Positions 10,757-18,964 of a stretch of DNA of 64,000 nt are shown in pieces. Location of the stretch: the NCBI RefSeq assembly GCF_024506435.1, contig NZ_JANIET010000001.1, forward strand, positions 806,001 to 870,000, in the 5' to 3' direction. The stretch is from Pantoea trifolii (lineage in GTDB: Bacteria; Pseudomonadota; Gammaproteobacteria; Enterobacterales; Enterobacteriaceae). Both the position numbers and the translations under genes were made by a program. The notes beneath the pieces were generated by a model. That model was not told where the DNA came from. It saw only the letters and a program-made list of their open reading frames with translations, and did not search any database. Each line of letters opens with the position of its first letter. Position 1 is the first letter of the stretch.

Positions 10757-10805
10757 GCCTGTCTTCTTGTGCTGTGAACCAGAAGCAAAGCACAAGCAGA
10801 CAGGC
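10757..10805 (+). promoter_or_regulatory. Long hairpin in the pdhR-aceE intergenic region
   Basis: Arms GCCTGTCT-T-CTTGTGCT and AGCACAAG-C-AGACAGGC pair over 16 bases with one mismatch, around a 15-base loop. No T-run follows, so it does not look like a normal terminator. It sits in the transcript 34 bases after pdhR and 45 bases before aceE. It could set differential expression of pdhR and aceEF, by mRNA end protection or partial attenuation; the function is inferred. Confidence 0.55.
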
Positions 10806-10850
10806 TCCTGATAATTTCAACGTATTAGACACAGATAAGGAATACACCCC

Positions 10851-13517
10851 ATGTCAGAACGTTTACAGAATGACGTGGATCCGATCGAAACTCGTGATTG
10901 GCTACAAGCGATCGAATCGGTCATCCGTGAAGAAGGTGTTGAGCGCGCGCAGTATCTGATTGATCAGGTAATGAGTGCAGCACGCAAAGGTGGCGTGAAA
11001 GTTGCCGCAGGTTCCTCTGCAATCAGCAACTACATTAACTCTATTGCTGTTGAAGATGAGCCGGACTATCCGGGCAACACCTCTCTTGAACGTCGTATCC
11101 GTTCCGCAATTCGTTGGAACGCCATCATGTCGGTGCTGCGTGCGTCGAAGAAAGATCTGGAGCTGGGCGGCCATATGTCCTCTTTCCAATCTTCCGCGAC
11201 CATTTATGAAGTGTGCTTTAACCACTTCTTCCGCGCACGTAGCGACAAAGACGGCGGCGATCTGGTCTTCTTCCAGGGTCACATTTCTCCAGGTATCTAC
11301 GCGCGCGCCTTCCTTGAAGGTCGTCTGAGCGAAGATCAAATGAACAACTTCCGTCAGGAAGTGCAGGGCAAAGGTCTCTCTTCTTACCCGCACCCGAAAC
11401 TGATGCCGGACTTCTGGCAGTTCCCAACCGTTTCTATGGGCCTGGGTCCATTGAACGCGATCTATCAGGCGAAATTCCTGAAGTATCTGGAACACCGTGG
11501 TCTGAAAGACACCTCAGCACAAACCGTTTACGCCTTCCTCGGTGATGGCGAGATGGATGAGCCGGAATCCAAAGGTGCGATCACCATCGCCACCCGTGAG
11601 AAGCTGGACAACCTGGTGTTCATCATCAACTGTAACCTGCAGCGTCTGGATGGCCCGGTCACCGGTAACGGTAAGATCATCAACGAGCTGGAAGGCATCT
11701 TTGCCGGTGCTGGCTGGAACGTGATCAAAGTGATTTGGGGCGGTCGTTGGGATGAACTGCTGCGTCAGGACACCAGCGGTAAGCTGATTCAGCTGATGAA
11801 CGAAACCGTGGATGGCGATTACCAGACCTTCAAATCCCGTAACGGCGCGTACGTGCGTGAGCACTTCTTCGGTAAATATCCGGAAACCGCAGCACTGGTA
11901 AAAGACTGGTCAGACGAAGAGATCTTCGCGCTGAACCGCGGCGGCCACGATCCGAAGAAAGTCTATGCTGCACTGAAAAAAGCGCAGGACACCAAAGGTC
12001 AGCCAACGCTGATCCTGGCTCATACCATCAAAGGTTATGGTATGGGTGACACTGCCGAAGGTAAAAACATCGCGCACCAGGTGAAGAAGATGAACATGGA
12101 TGGCGTTCGCTACATCCGCGATCGCTTCAATGTGCCGGTTGCCGACGACAAAATCGAAGAGCTGCCATACGTCACCTTCGAGAAAGGGTCTGAAGAGTAC
12201 AACTATCTGCACGGTCAGCGTGAGAAGTTGGGCGGCTACCTGCCAACGCGTCAGGCGGAGTTCAGCGAGAAGCTGGAAATGCCTACGCTGGAAGAGTTCC
12301 GTCCATTGCTGGAAGAGCAGAACAAAGAGATCTCAACCACTATCGCTTTCGTGCGTGCCCTGAACGTGATGCTGAAGAACAAGTCGATCAAAGATCGTCT
12401 GGTTCCGATCCTCGCGGATGAAGCGCGTACCTTCGGTATGGAAGGTCTGTTCCGTCAGATTGGTATCTACAGCCCGAACGGTCAGCAGTACACCCCGCAG
12501 GACCGCGAGCAGGTTGCTTACTATAAAGAAGACGAGAAAGGCCAGATTCTGCAGGAAGGGATCAACGAGCTGGGCGCAGGTTCATCCTGGCTGGCTGCGG
12601 CGACCTCTTACAGCACCAACAACCTGCCGATGATTCCGTTCTACATCTATTACTCGATGTTTGGCTTCCAGCGCATCGGCGATCTGATGTGGTTGGCCGG
12701 CGATATGCAGGCACGCGGCTTCCTGGTTGGTGGTACTTCAGGTCGTACTACCCTGAACGGCGAAGGTCTGCAGCACGAAGATGGTCACAGCCACATTCAG
12801 TCGCTGACTATCCCGAACTGTATCTCTTACGATCCGTCTTACGCGTACGAAATTGCGGTCATCATGCAAGACGGTCTGGTGCGTATGTACGGCGAAGCGC
12901 AGGAAAATATCTACTACTACATCACCACGCTGAACGAAAACTACCACATGCCTGCGATGCCGCAGGGTGCGGAAGAGGGTATCCGTAAGGGTATCTACAA
13001 GCTGGAAACTGTAGACGGTAGCAAAGGCAAAGTGCAGCTGCTGGGTTCAGGTTCAATTCTGCGTCACGTGCGTGAAGCCGCGCAGATCCTGGCGAAAGAT
13101 TACGGCATCGGTTCTGACGTCTACAGCGTGACCTCGTTCACCGAGCTGGCGCGTGATGGTCAGGATTGTGAGCGCTGGAACATGCTGCATCCAACAGAAA
13201 CCCCGCGCGTTCCGTACATCGCTCAGGTGATGAACGAAGCTCCGGCCGTCGCGTCAACCGATTACATGAAGCTGTTCGCAGAACAGGTTCGCAGCTACGT
13301 GCCTTCCAGCGATTATCGCGTGTTGGGTACTGATGGCTTCGGTCGTTCCGACAGCCGTGAAAACCTGCGTCACCACTTCGAAGTGGATGCATCGTATGTG
13401 GTTGTGGCTGCGCTGGGTGAGCTGGCTAAACGCGGCGAAATCGATAAGAAAGTGGTGGCAGAAGCAATCACCAAGTTCAATATCGACGCCGATAAAGTTA
13501 ACCCGCGTCTGGCTTAA
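10851..13517 (+). CDS. aceE: Pyruvate dehydrogenase E1 component (AceE)
   Basis: Thiamine-diphosphate enzyme that decarboxylates pyruvate and acetylates the lipoyl group of AceF. 888 residues against 887 in E. coli, homodimeric E1 type. Visible motifs: the ThDP-binding [10 protein letters not shown] ... [11 protein letters not shown] region (about residues 230-265), [12 protein letters not shown], and the transketolase-like pyrimidine domain near residues 500-700 with [18 protein letters not shown] and the flexible [10 protein letters not shown] loop. Preceded by AAGGAA. Second gene of the pdhR-aceEF-lpd operon, 14 bases before aceF. Confidence 0.98.
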   Translation: MSERLQNDVDPIETRDWLQAIESVIREEGVERAQYLIDQVMSAARKGGVKVAAGSSAISNYINSIAVEDEPDYPGNTSLERRIRSAIRWNAIMSVLRASKKDLELGGHMSSFQSSATIYEVCFNHFFRARSDKDGGDLVFFQGHISPGIYARAFLEGRLSEDQMNNFRQEVQGKGLSSYPHPKLMPDFWQFPTVSMGLGPLNAIYQAKFLKYLEHRGLKDTSAQTVYAFLGDGEMDEPESKGAITIATREKLDNLVFIINCNLQRLDGPVTGNGKIINELEGIFAGAGWNVIKVIWGGRWDELLRQDTSGKLIQLMNETVDGDYQTFKSRNGAYVREHFFGKYPETAALVKDWSDEEIFALNRGGHDPKKVYAALKKAQDTKGQPTLILAHTIKGYGMGDTAEGKNIAHQVKKMNMDGVRYIRDRFNVPVADDKIEELPYVTFEKGSEEYNYLHGQREKLGGYLPTRQAEFSEKLEMPTLEEFRPLLEEQNKEISTTIAFVRALNVMLKNKSIKDRLVPILADEARTFGMEGLFRQIGIYSPNGQQYTPQDREQVAYYKEDEKGQILQEGINELGAGSSWLAAATSYSTNNLPMIPFYIYYSMFGFQRIGDLMWLAGDMQARGFLVGGTSGRTTLNGEGLQHEDGHSHIQSLTIPNCISYDPSYAYEIAVIMQDGLVRMYGEAQENIYYYITTLNENYHMPAMPQGAEEGIRKGIYKLETVDGSKGKVQLLGSGSILRHVREAAQILAKDYGIGSDVYSVTSFTELARDGQDCERWNMLHPTETPRVPYIAQVMNEAPAVASTDYMKLFAEQVRSYVPSSDYRVLGTDGFGRSDSRENLRHHFEVDASYVVVAALGELAKRGEIDKKVVAEAITKFNIDADKVNPRLA

Positions 13518-13531
13518 GAGGTAAGAGAGTA

Positions 13532-15430
13532 ATGGCTATCGAAATTAACGTACCAGACATCGGGGCAGACGAAGTTGAAGTCACCGAAATCCTGGTCAAG
13601 GTGGGCGACAAAGTTGAAGCTGAACAGTCGCTGATCACCGTGGAAGGCGATAAAGCTTCCATGGAAGTGCCTTCGCCGCAGGCGGGCGTGGTTAAAGAGA
13701 TCAAAATCTCTACCGGCGACAAAGTAGAAACCGGCAAACTGATCATGATTTTTGACGCTGAAGGTGCCGCAGAAGCGGCGCCAGCGCCAGCCGAAGAGAA
13801 GAAAGCGGAAGCCGCTCCTGCTCCAGCAGCCGCTGCTGCTGCGGTCAGCAAAGAGGTCAACGTACCGGACATCGGCGGCGACGAAGTTGAAGTCACTGAG
13901 ATCCTGGTGAAAGTTGGCGACAAAGTTGCTGCTGAGCAGTCGCTGATCACCGTTGAAGGCGACAAAGCCTCAATGGAAGTGCCAGCCCCGTTCGCGGGCG
14001 TGGTGAAAGAGATCAAAATTGCCACCGGCGATAAAGTGAACACCGGCTCGCTGATCATGGTGTTCGAAGCAGAAGGCGCAGCGCCAGCCGCTGCCGCTCC
14101 AGCAGCCAAACAGGAAGCCGCACCCGCTGCAGCTCCTGCGGCTTCTGGCGCCAAAGACGTCAACGTGCCGGACATTGGTGGCGACGAAGTTGAAGTCACC
14201 GAGATCCTGGTGAAAGTGGGCGACAAAGTCGCTGCTGAGCAATCACTGATCGTGGTTGAAGGTGACAAAGCCTCAATGGAAGTGCCTGCACCGTTCGCCG
14301 GTACCGTGAAAGAGCTGAAAGTGGCGACTGGCGATAAAGTCAGCACCGGTAAGCTGATCATGGTGTTCGAAGTGGAAGGCGCGGCACCAGCTGCGGCGCC
14401 TGCCGCTAAGCAGGAAGCAGCTCCAGCGGCAGAAGCAGCGAAACCTGCAGCGGCTCCAGCAGCAGCGAAAGCGGATGCAAAAGGCGAGTTCGCTGAGAAC
14501 GACGCTTACGTACACGCTACGCCGGTGATTCGTCGCCTGGCGCGCGAGTTCGGTGTGAATCTGGCGAAAGTCAAAGGCACCGGCCGTAAAGGTCGCATCC
14601 TGAAAGAAGACGTGCAGACTTACGTTAAAGACGCGGTGAAACGCGCTGAAGCGGCTCCGGCTGCAGCAGCCAGCGGCGGAAGCCTGCCAGGTCTGTTGCC
14701 TTGGCCGAAAGTGGACTTCAGCAAGTTCGGCGAAATCGAAGAAGTGGAACTGGGCCGTATCCAGAAAATCTCGGGTGCTAACCTGAGCCGTAACTGGGTG
14801 GTTATCCCGCACGTTACGCACTTCGACAAAACCGATATCACCGATCTGGAAGCGTTCCGCAAACAGCAGAATGCCGAAGCTGAGAAACGCAAACTGGATG
14901 TGAAATTCACACCAGTGGTGTTCATCATGAAAGCCGTTGCCGCTGCGCTTGAGCAGATGCCACGCTTCAACAGTTCACTGTCTGAAGATGCACAGAAACT
15001 GACGCTGAAGAAATACATCAACATCGGTGTGGCGGTTGATACGCCAAACGGTCTGGTGGTTCCAGTGTTCAAAGATGTGAACAAGAAAGGCATCACTGAA
15101 CTGTCTCGCGAGCTGATGGCGATTTCCAAGAAAGCGCGTGATGGCAAGCTGACCGCTGGCGATATGCAGGGCGGTTGCTTCACCATCTCCAGCCTTGGCG
15201 GCCTGGGCACCACGCACTTCGCGCCAATCGTCAACGCGCCGGAAGTGGCTATCCTCGGTGTTTCCAAGTCAGCGATGGAGCCGGTGTGGAACGGTAAAGA
15301 GTTTGAGCCGCGTCTGATGATGCCGATCTCACTCTCCTTCGACCACCGCGTGATCGACGGTGCTGATGGTGCGCGCTTTATCACCATCATCAACAACACA
15401 CTGTCCGACATTCGCCGTCTGGTGATGTGA
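13532..15430 (+). CDS. aceF: Dihydrolipoyl acetyltransferase E2 (AceF), three lipoyl domains
   Basis: Core of the pyruvate dehydrogenase complex. 632 residues: three lipoyl domains (about 1-75, 107-180, 209-282), each with the EGDKASMEV lipoylation loop (K41, K145, K246), joined by Ala/Pro/Glu-rich linkers. A peripheral-subunit-binding domain follows (about 326-365, [17 protein letters not shown]), then the catalytic domain with H605 and D609 in SFDHRVIDG. The three domains are near-identical DNA repeats, as in E. coli (630 residues), and could recombine to change copy number. Confidence 0.98.
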   Translation: MAIEINVPDIGADEVEVTEILVKVGDKVEAEQSLITVEGDKASMEVPSPQAGVVKEIKISTGDKVETGKLIMIFDAEGAAEAAPAPAEEKKAEAAPAPAAAAAAVSKEVNVPDIGGDEVEVTEILVKVGDKVAAEQSLITVEGDKASMEVPAPFAGVVKEIKIATGDKVNTGSLIMVFEAEGAAPAAAAPAAKQEAAPAAAPAASGAKDVNVPDIGGDEVEVTEILVKVGDKVAAEQSLIVVEGDKASMEVPAPFAGTVKELKVATGDKVSTGKLIMVFEVEGAAPAAAPAAKQEAAPAAEAAKPAAAPAAAKADAKGEFAENDAYVHATPVIRRLAREFGVNLAKVKGTGRKGRILKEDVQTYVKDAVKRAEAAPAAAASGGSLPGLLPWPKVDFSKFGEIEEVELGRIQKISGANLSRNWVVIPHVTHFDKTDITDLEAFRKQQNAEAEKRKLDVKFTPVVFIMKAVAAALEQMPRFNSSLSEDAQKLTLKKYINIGVAVDTPNGLVVPVFKDVNKKGITELSRELMAISKKARDGKLTAGDMQGGCFTISSLGGLGTTHFAPIVNAPEVAILGVSKSAMEPVWNGKEFEPRLMMPISLSFDHRVIDGADGARFITIINNTLSDIRRLVM

Positions 15431-15438
15431 AGTTAATC

Positions 15439-15460
15439 AAGGCCGGCGAAAGCCGGCCTT
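15439..15460 (+). terminator. Hairpin after aceF (attenuating terminator or stabiliser)
   Basis: AAGGCCGGC-GAAA-GCCGGCCTT, a 9-bp G/C-rich stem with a GNRA-type tetraloop, 9 bases after the aceF stop. The T-run is poor (TTGTTGT), so it probably gives partial termination or protects the 3' end, leaving some read-through to lpd. Confidence 0.7.
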
Positions 15461-15496
15461 GTTGTAAGCATTCAATGTTGCCGCGGTTGGCAGTTT

Positions 15497-15513
15497 GTTA
15501 ACAATTCTGTAAA
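15497..15513 (+). promoter_or_regulatory. Possible ArcA site in the lpd promoter region
   Basis: GTTAAC and TGTAAA start 11 bases apart, like the ArcA direct repeats, about 100 bases upstream of lpd. In E. coli lpd has its own promoter here and is repressed by ArcA. The match is weak. Confidence 0.35.
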
Positions 15514-15603
15514 CTCTCGCGGTGAAATGTCCCGGCGGATATAGGGCATTAGAGCTTGGGAAAAGCTTTCTCCTGACTGCCGGTAATCAAACAAGAGGTC
15601 ATG

Positions 15604-17028
15604 ATGAGTACAGAGATTAAAACTCAAGTCGTGGTACTTGGGGCAGGTCCTGCAGGTTACTCTGCAGCCTTCCGTTGCGCTGATTTAGGTCTGGAAACCG
15701 TAATCGTTGAGCGTTACAGCACCCTCGGCGGTGTTTGTCTGAACGTAGGCTGTATCCCGTCAAAAGCGCTGCTGCACGTCGCCAAAGTGATCGACGAAGC
15801 AAAAGCCCTGGAAGAGCACGGTATCGTGTTTGGCCAGCCGCAAACTGACATCGACAAAATTCGTTCGTGGAAAGAGAAGGTTATTAACCAGCTCACTGGC
15901 GGCCTCGCAGGCATGGCGAAAGGTCGTAAAGTGAAAGTGGTTACTGGCCTCGGCAAATTCACCGGTGCTAACACGCTGGTGGTTGAAGGTGAAGGTGGCG
16001 CAACCACCATTAACTTCGATAACGCGATCATCGCGGCCGGTTCTCGTCCAATCGAACTGCCATTCATTCCGCACAACGATCCGCGCGTGTGGGACTCTAC
16101 CGATGCGCTGGAACTGAAAGAAGTGCCGAAGCGTCTGCTGGTAATGGGCGGCGGTATCATCGGTCTGGAAATGGCCACCGTTTATAAAGCGCTGGGTTCA
16201 GAGATCGACGTGGTTGAGATGTTTGACCAGGTGATCCCGGCTGCCGATAAAGACGTGGTGAAAGTCTTCACCAAGCGTATCAGCAAGAAATTCAACCTGA
16301 TGCTGGAAACCAAAGTCACCGCTGTTGAAGCGAAAGACGACGGTATCTACGTCTCGATGGAAGGCAAAAAAGCACCAGCTGATGCACAGCGTTACGACGC
16401 GGTGCTGGTGGCGATTGGTCGCGTACCGAACGGTAAAGGCCTTGATGCCGGTAAAGCTGGCGTGGAAGTGGACGATCGCGGCTTCATCCGCGTCGATAAG
16501 CAGATGCGCACCAACGTACCGCACATCTATGCTATCGGCGACATCGTGGGTCAGCCAATGCTGGCGCACAAAGGTGTGCACGAAGGCCACGTAGCGGCGG
16601 AAGTGATCTCGGGCCTGAAGCACTACTTCGATCCGAAAGTGATCCCATCCATTGCTTACACCGAGCCAGAAGTTGCCTGGGTTGGTCTGACCGAGAAAGA
16701 AGCCAAAGAGAAAGGCATCAGCTATGAAGTCTCCACCTTCCCGTGGGCAGCTTCAGGCCGTGCTATCGCTTCTGATTGTGCAGACGGTATGACCAAACTG
16801 ATCTTCGACAAAGAAACTCACCGTGTTATCGGTGGTGCGATTGTCGGTACCAACGGCGGCGAGCTGCTGGGTGAAATCGGTCTGGCGATTGAAATGGGCT
16901 GTGATGCCGAAGATATCGCCCTGACCATTCACGCGCACCCAACGTTGCATGAGTCTGTCGGCCTGGCTGCCGAAGTGTTCGAAGGTAGCATCACTGACCT
17001 GCCGAACCCAAAAGCGAAAAAGAAATAA
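15604..17028 (+). CDS. lpd: Dihydrolipoamide dehydrogenase E3 (Lpd)
   Basis: FAD enzyme that reoxidises dihydrolipoamide for the pyruvate and 2-oxoglutarate dehydrogenases and the glycine cleavage system. 474 residues from the second of two tandem ATGs (MSTEIKTQVVVLGAGPAGYS), the E. coli length; an ATG at 15601 gives one extra Met. FAD motif GAGPAG, redox disulfide C45/C50 in GGVCLNVGC, NAD motif GGGIIGLE and the catalytic HPTLHES near the C-terminus are all present. AGAGGT precedes the start. Confidence 0.98.
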   Translation: MSTEIKTQVVVLGAGPAGYSAAFRCADLGLETVIVERYSTLGGVCLNVGCIPSKALLHVAKVIDEAKALEEHGIVFGQPQTDIDKIRSWKEKVINQLTGGLAGMAKGRKVKVVTGLGKFTGANTLVVEGEGGATTINFDNAIIAAGSRPIELPFIPHNDPRVWDSTDALELKEVPKRLLVMGGGIIGLEMATVYKALGSEIDVVEMFDQVIPAADKDVVKVFTKRISKKFNLMLETKVTAVEAKDDGIYVSMEGKKAPADAQRYDAVLVAIGRVPNGKGLDAGKAGVEVDDRGFIRVDKQMRTNVPHIYAIGDIVGQPMLAHKGVHEGHVAAEVISGLKHYFDPKVIPSIAYTEPEVAWVGLTEKEAKEKGISYEVSTFPWAASGRAIASDCADGMTKLIFDKETHRVIGGAIVGTNGGELLGEIGLAIEMGCDAEDIALTIHAHPTLHESVGLAAEVFEGSITDLPNPKAKKK

Positions 17029-17049
17029 GTTTGCGCTTTGAATAAATTA

Positions 17050-17075
17050 ACGGCTCCTTTAAGGAGCCGTTTTTT
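17050..17075 (+). terminator. Rho-independent terminator of the pdhR-aceEF-lpd operon
   Basis: ACGGCTCC-TTTAA-GGAGCCGT followed by TTTTTA, 21 bases after the lpd stop. Strong stem with a T-tract. Confidence 0.92.
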
Positions 17076-17172
17076 ATTAGCGGTTCTATTTAAATAAACA
17101 AGTAAAAAAGGCGCGTGAGCTAACACATGCGCAATGCCGGAATAGCGGGAGCGAACCCCCGCTAGTGAAGTT

Positions 17173-17319
17173 TTACTGTTGTGCTTCGTAAGCCATAACA
17201 GCCGATAATTCAGCAGTGAATATCCGTAATCGTAACTCGCAGAGTGAACTGCGATTAACCAGACACAATCCTAATAGAATGAGCCCGCTGATAATCAGCT
17301 TGCTGAATATAGACTTCAT
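17173..17319 (-). CDS. hok: Hok/Gef-family type I toxin, 48 residues
   Basis: Small membrane toxin that collapses the membrane potential when translated. The ATG at 17319, with AAGAGGAA upstream, opens a 48-residue protein. It has a short basic start (MKSIFSK), one hydrophobic helix (about residues 8-21, LIISGLILLGLCLV), then the Hok signature SSLCELRLR and the conserved C-terminal MAYEA (compare R1 Hok: KSLCEIRYR and MAYES). It is too short for automated gene callers to report reliably. The leader carries the Sok target and an antisense promoter (separate entries). Whether this copy is still toxic cannot be read from sequence, but the reading frame is intact. Confidence 0.9.
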   Translation of the reverse strand: MKSIFSKLIISGLILLGLCLVNRSSLCELRLRIFTAELSAVMAYEAQQ

Positions 17320-17490
17320 AGTCACGTTCCTCTTGATTTAGCACGAGCAAGCGACTACCCTGACATTTCTCACGTGTAGGGAAGTGCGCTTGCCCGTGCG
17401 GTTAATGAAAGTTAACTGCACGGTTTCCGCTCTCCACAACCTACCTCAATAATTTCTGACTTAAGGCAGATTGCCTCAAGCGCCCGCAGG
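17320..17490 (-). promoter_or_regulatory. hok mRNA leader: tac element and Sok target
   Basis: On the minus strand the leader begins near GGCGCTTGAGGCAATCTGCC (about 17465-17484), which matches the 5' end (tac) of hok mRNAs, and continues into GTTAACTTTCATTAACC, the Sok target stem (17400-17416). A leader reading frame with a possible GTG start at 17421 runs 27 codons to a TAA at 17338 and could play the mok role, but it stops 18 bases before hok instead of overlapping it. The 5' GGCGCTTGAG (17475-17484) can pair in 9 of 10 positions with CTCACGCGCC at 17110-17119, downstream of hok. That is the long-range tac/fbi lock that keeps full-length hok mRNA silent. Confidence 0.75.
17368..17430 (+). 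ncRNA. sok: Sok-type antisense RNA
   Basis: Unstable antisense RNA that blocks translation of the hok leader. Promoter TTGATT (17333-17338), 17-bp spacer, TACCCT (17356-17361) predicts a start near 17368. The transcript contains the hairpin GTGCGGTTAA-TGAAAG-TTAACTGCAC (17396-17421), whose GGTTAATGAAA loop side is the same as in R1 Sok. The 3' end is an estimate; no long T-run is present. Confidence 0.7.
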
Positions 17491-17570
17491 CAGTCTACGC
17501 CAAACTTCTTTTATTTCACCTTAATTTTTAAATTATTTATAATTAATGGATTTATATATTATCTAACCAT

Positions 17571-18155
17571 TTAAATAGAATGCGTAATGGGTGTTTTTAA
17601 ATAAAGGTTAATTTCTTTAAGCCAATCAATAAAATGCCTCAGTGGCGCGGAAAGATATTTACGACTCGGATAATAGAGCCAGAATCCTTCTTCTAACTGA
17701 GTGAAGTCCGCCAGTATTTCCACTAACTCACCGCGAATTAAATCTTCCCGCACCGTACCTTCATGCAGAAAGGCAATGCCCACGCCCGCACGCGCTGCCT
17801 GTAATATCCGCTCATTGTTATCCAGCACCAGCGACCCTTTTACCGCCACTTCCTGTTTGCGGCCATCCTGCCAGAATTCCCAGCGATAACGTCGTCCACT
17901 GGGAAAGCGTCGCTCAATGCAGGGAAACTGCAGCAGCTCAGCGGGTTGCTGTGGCGCCATGCTGCGCAATACGCCGCGTGGATCGCTGCGCAAGTCGTTG
18001 AGCTTGTCCACCGCTTGTGACAGATCGGCAAGCGCAGGCAAAGGGCGTTCTCCGGCTTCGGTGAGCGGCACTTTGCGTGTGGTGCGATTAAGCAGCCGCA
18101 CACCCAAACGCGCTTCGAAATGGCGCATCGCGTGGCTCAGACTGGAGGGCGTGAT
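17571..18155 (-). pseudogene. LysR-family regulator remnant (5'-truncated and internally deleted)
   Basis: The minus frame encodes most of a LysR helix-turn-helix (from [20 protein letters not shown] through [15 protein letters not shown]), then a linker. It jumps straight to the last third of an effector domain ([21 protein letters not shown] ... GFWLYYPSRKYLSAPLRHF). The first 20 or so residues of the HTH and roughly 100 residues of effector domain are missing relative to a normal ~300-residue regulator. The open frame extends upstream to 18392, but that part is antisense to the neighbouring reductase remnant. The 5' break at about 18150 coincides with the 5' break of that divergent gene. 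Confidence 0.8.
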
Positions 18156-18726
18156 GGCCGATCTGGTGCGGGAAGGGAAGGTGAGGTATCTCGGTTTGTC
18201 CGAGGTTTCATCCGCTACCTTGCGCTGCGCGCATGCGGTGCATCCGATTTCGGCGCTGCAAAGCGAATATTCGCTGTGGTCACGCGATCCGGAGCAAGAC
18301 GTCCTCGCTACCTGCCGTGAACTGAACGTCGGCTTTGTACCGTATAGCCCGTTGGGACGCGGCTTCCTCACCGGGAAATTCCCCGCCACCACAACCCTGG
18401 CGGAAGATGACTTCCGTCGTTCACTGCCGCGTTTTCAGCAGGATGCGCAGGCGCATAACCAAAAGTTAGTGAATCAGCTCACTGAGATGGCCGCAGGTTA
18501 TGACGCAACCCCCGCTCAGCTGGCGTTGGCGTGGGTGCTGGCCAAAGGCGAGTTTATTGTGCCGATTCCCGGTGCCAGCAAAATTGCCCATCTGGAACAG
18601 AACTGCGCCGCCGCCGATTTAGCATTACGCCCGGCGGATGTCGCCACGCTGGATGAGGTGTTTAGCGAGAAAAACATTCTGGGCAAGCGCTATAACAACA
18701 GCGAGTTTGTGCTGGTCGATCGTTAA
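18148..18726 (+). pseudogene. Aldo-keto reductase remnant (C-terminal half only)
   Basis: From about 18148 the plus strand encodes [51 protein letters not shown] and [15 protein letters not shown]. These are the C-terminal half of an aldo-keto reductase (NADPH-binding loop included). The N-terminal half with the catalytic Asp-Tyr-Lys-His tetrad is absent. The frame stays open leftwards to 17917, but only through antisense LysR sequence. Head-to-head with the LysR remnant; a LysR regulator beside the AKR gene it controls is a common pair, here cut by one deletion. Confidence 0.82.
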
Positions 18727-18749
18727 TACTCTTCCTCGAAAATGAGAAC

Positions 18750-18776
18750 AAGCAGGCCTTCAAAGCCTGCTTTTTT
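18750..18776 (+). terminator. Rho-independent terminator after the reductase remnant
   Basis: AAGCAGGC-CTTCAAA-GCCTGCTT running into TTTTTT, 24 bases after the stop of the truncated reductase gene. Confidence 0.88.
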
Positions 18777-18964
18777 ATGTGATCCCGCTCAATTTGCAGA
18801 TGAAGCTGCTAAAAAATGCACGAATGTTGCTTTTTTGTAAACAGATTAACAATCAGGCGAAATGCTGCTATGCTGCCCCACGCGGAACCGGGCACCTCAC
18901 CCTACTGTTCGACAGCATCAAGGGGTGCACCGGAAAGCTATACAATGAGAGCGAGGAGAACGTC

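Noticed and set aside
13498..14361. 287-codon minus-strand frame with Ser/Thr/Ala repeats opposite aceF
   Set aside because: The apparent protein repeats are the antisense reading of the three near-identical lipoyl domains.
13532..14400. Three ~300-bp direct repeats as a possible transposon or CRISPR-like array
   Set aside because: They are the triplicated lipoyl domains of AceF, normal for enterobacteria.
17571..18392. Full-length LysR regulator of 273 residues
   Set aside because: The first ~79 residues are antisense to the reductase remnant, the HTH lacks its first helix and most of the effector domain is missing.
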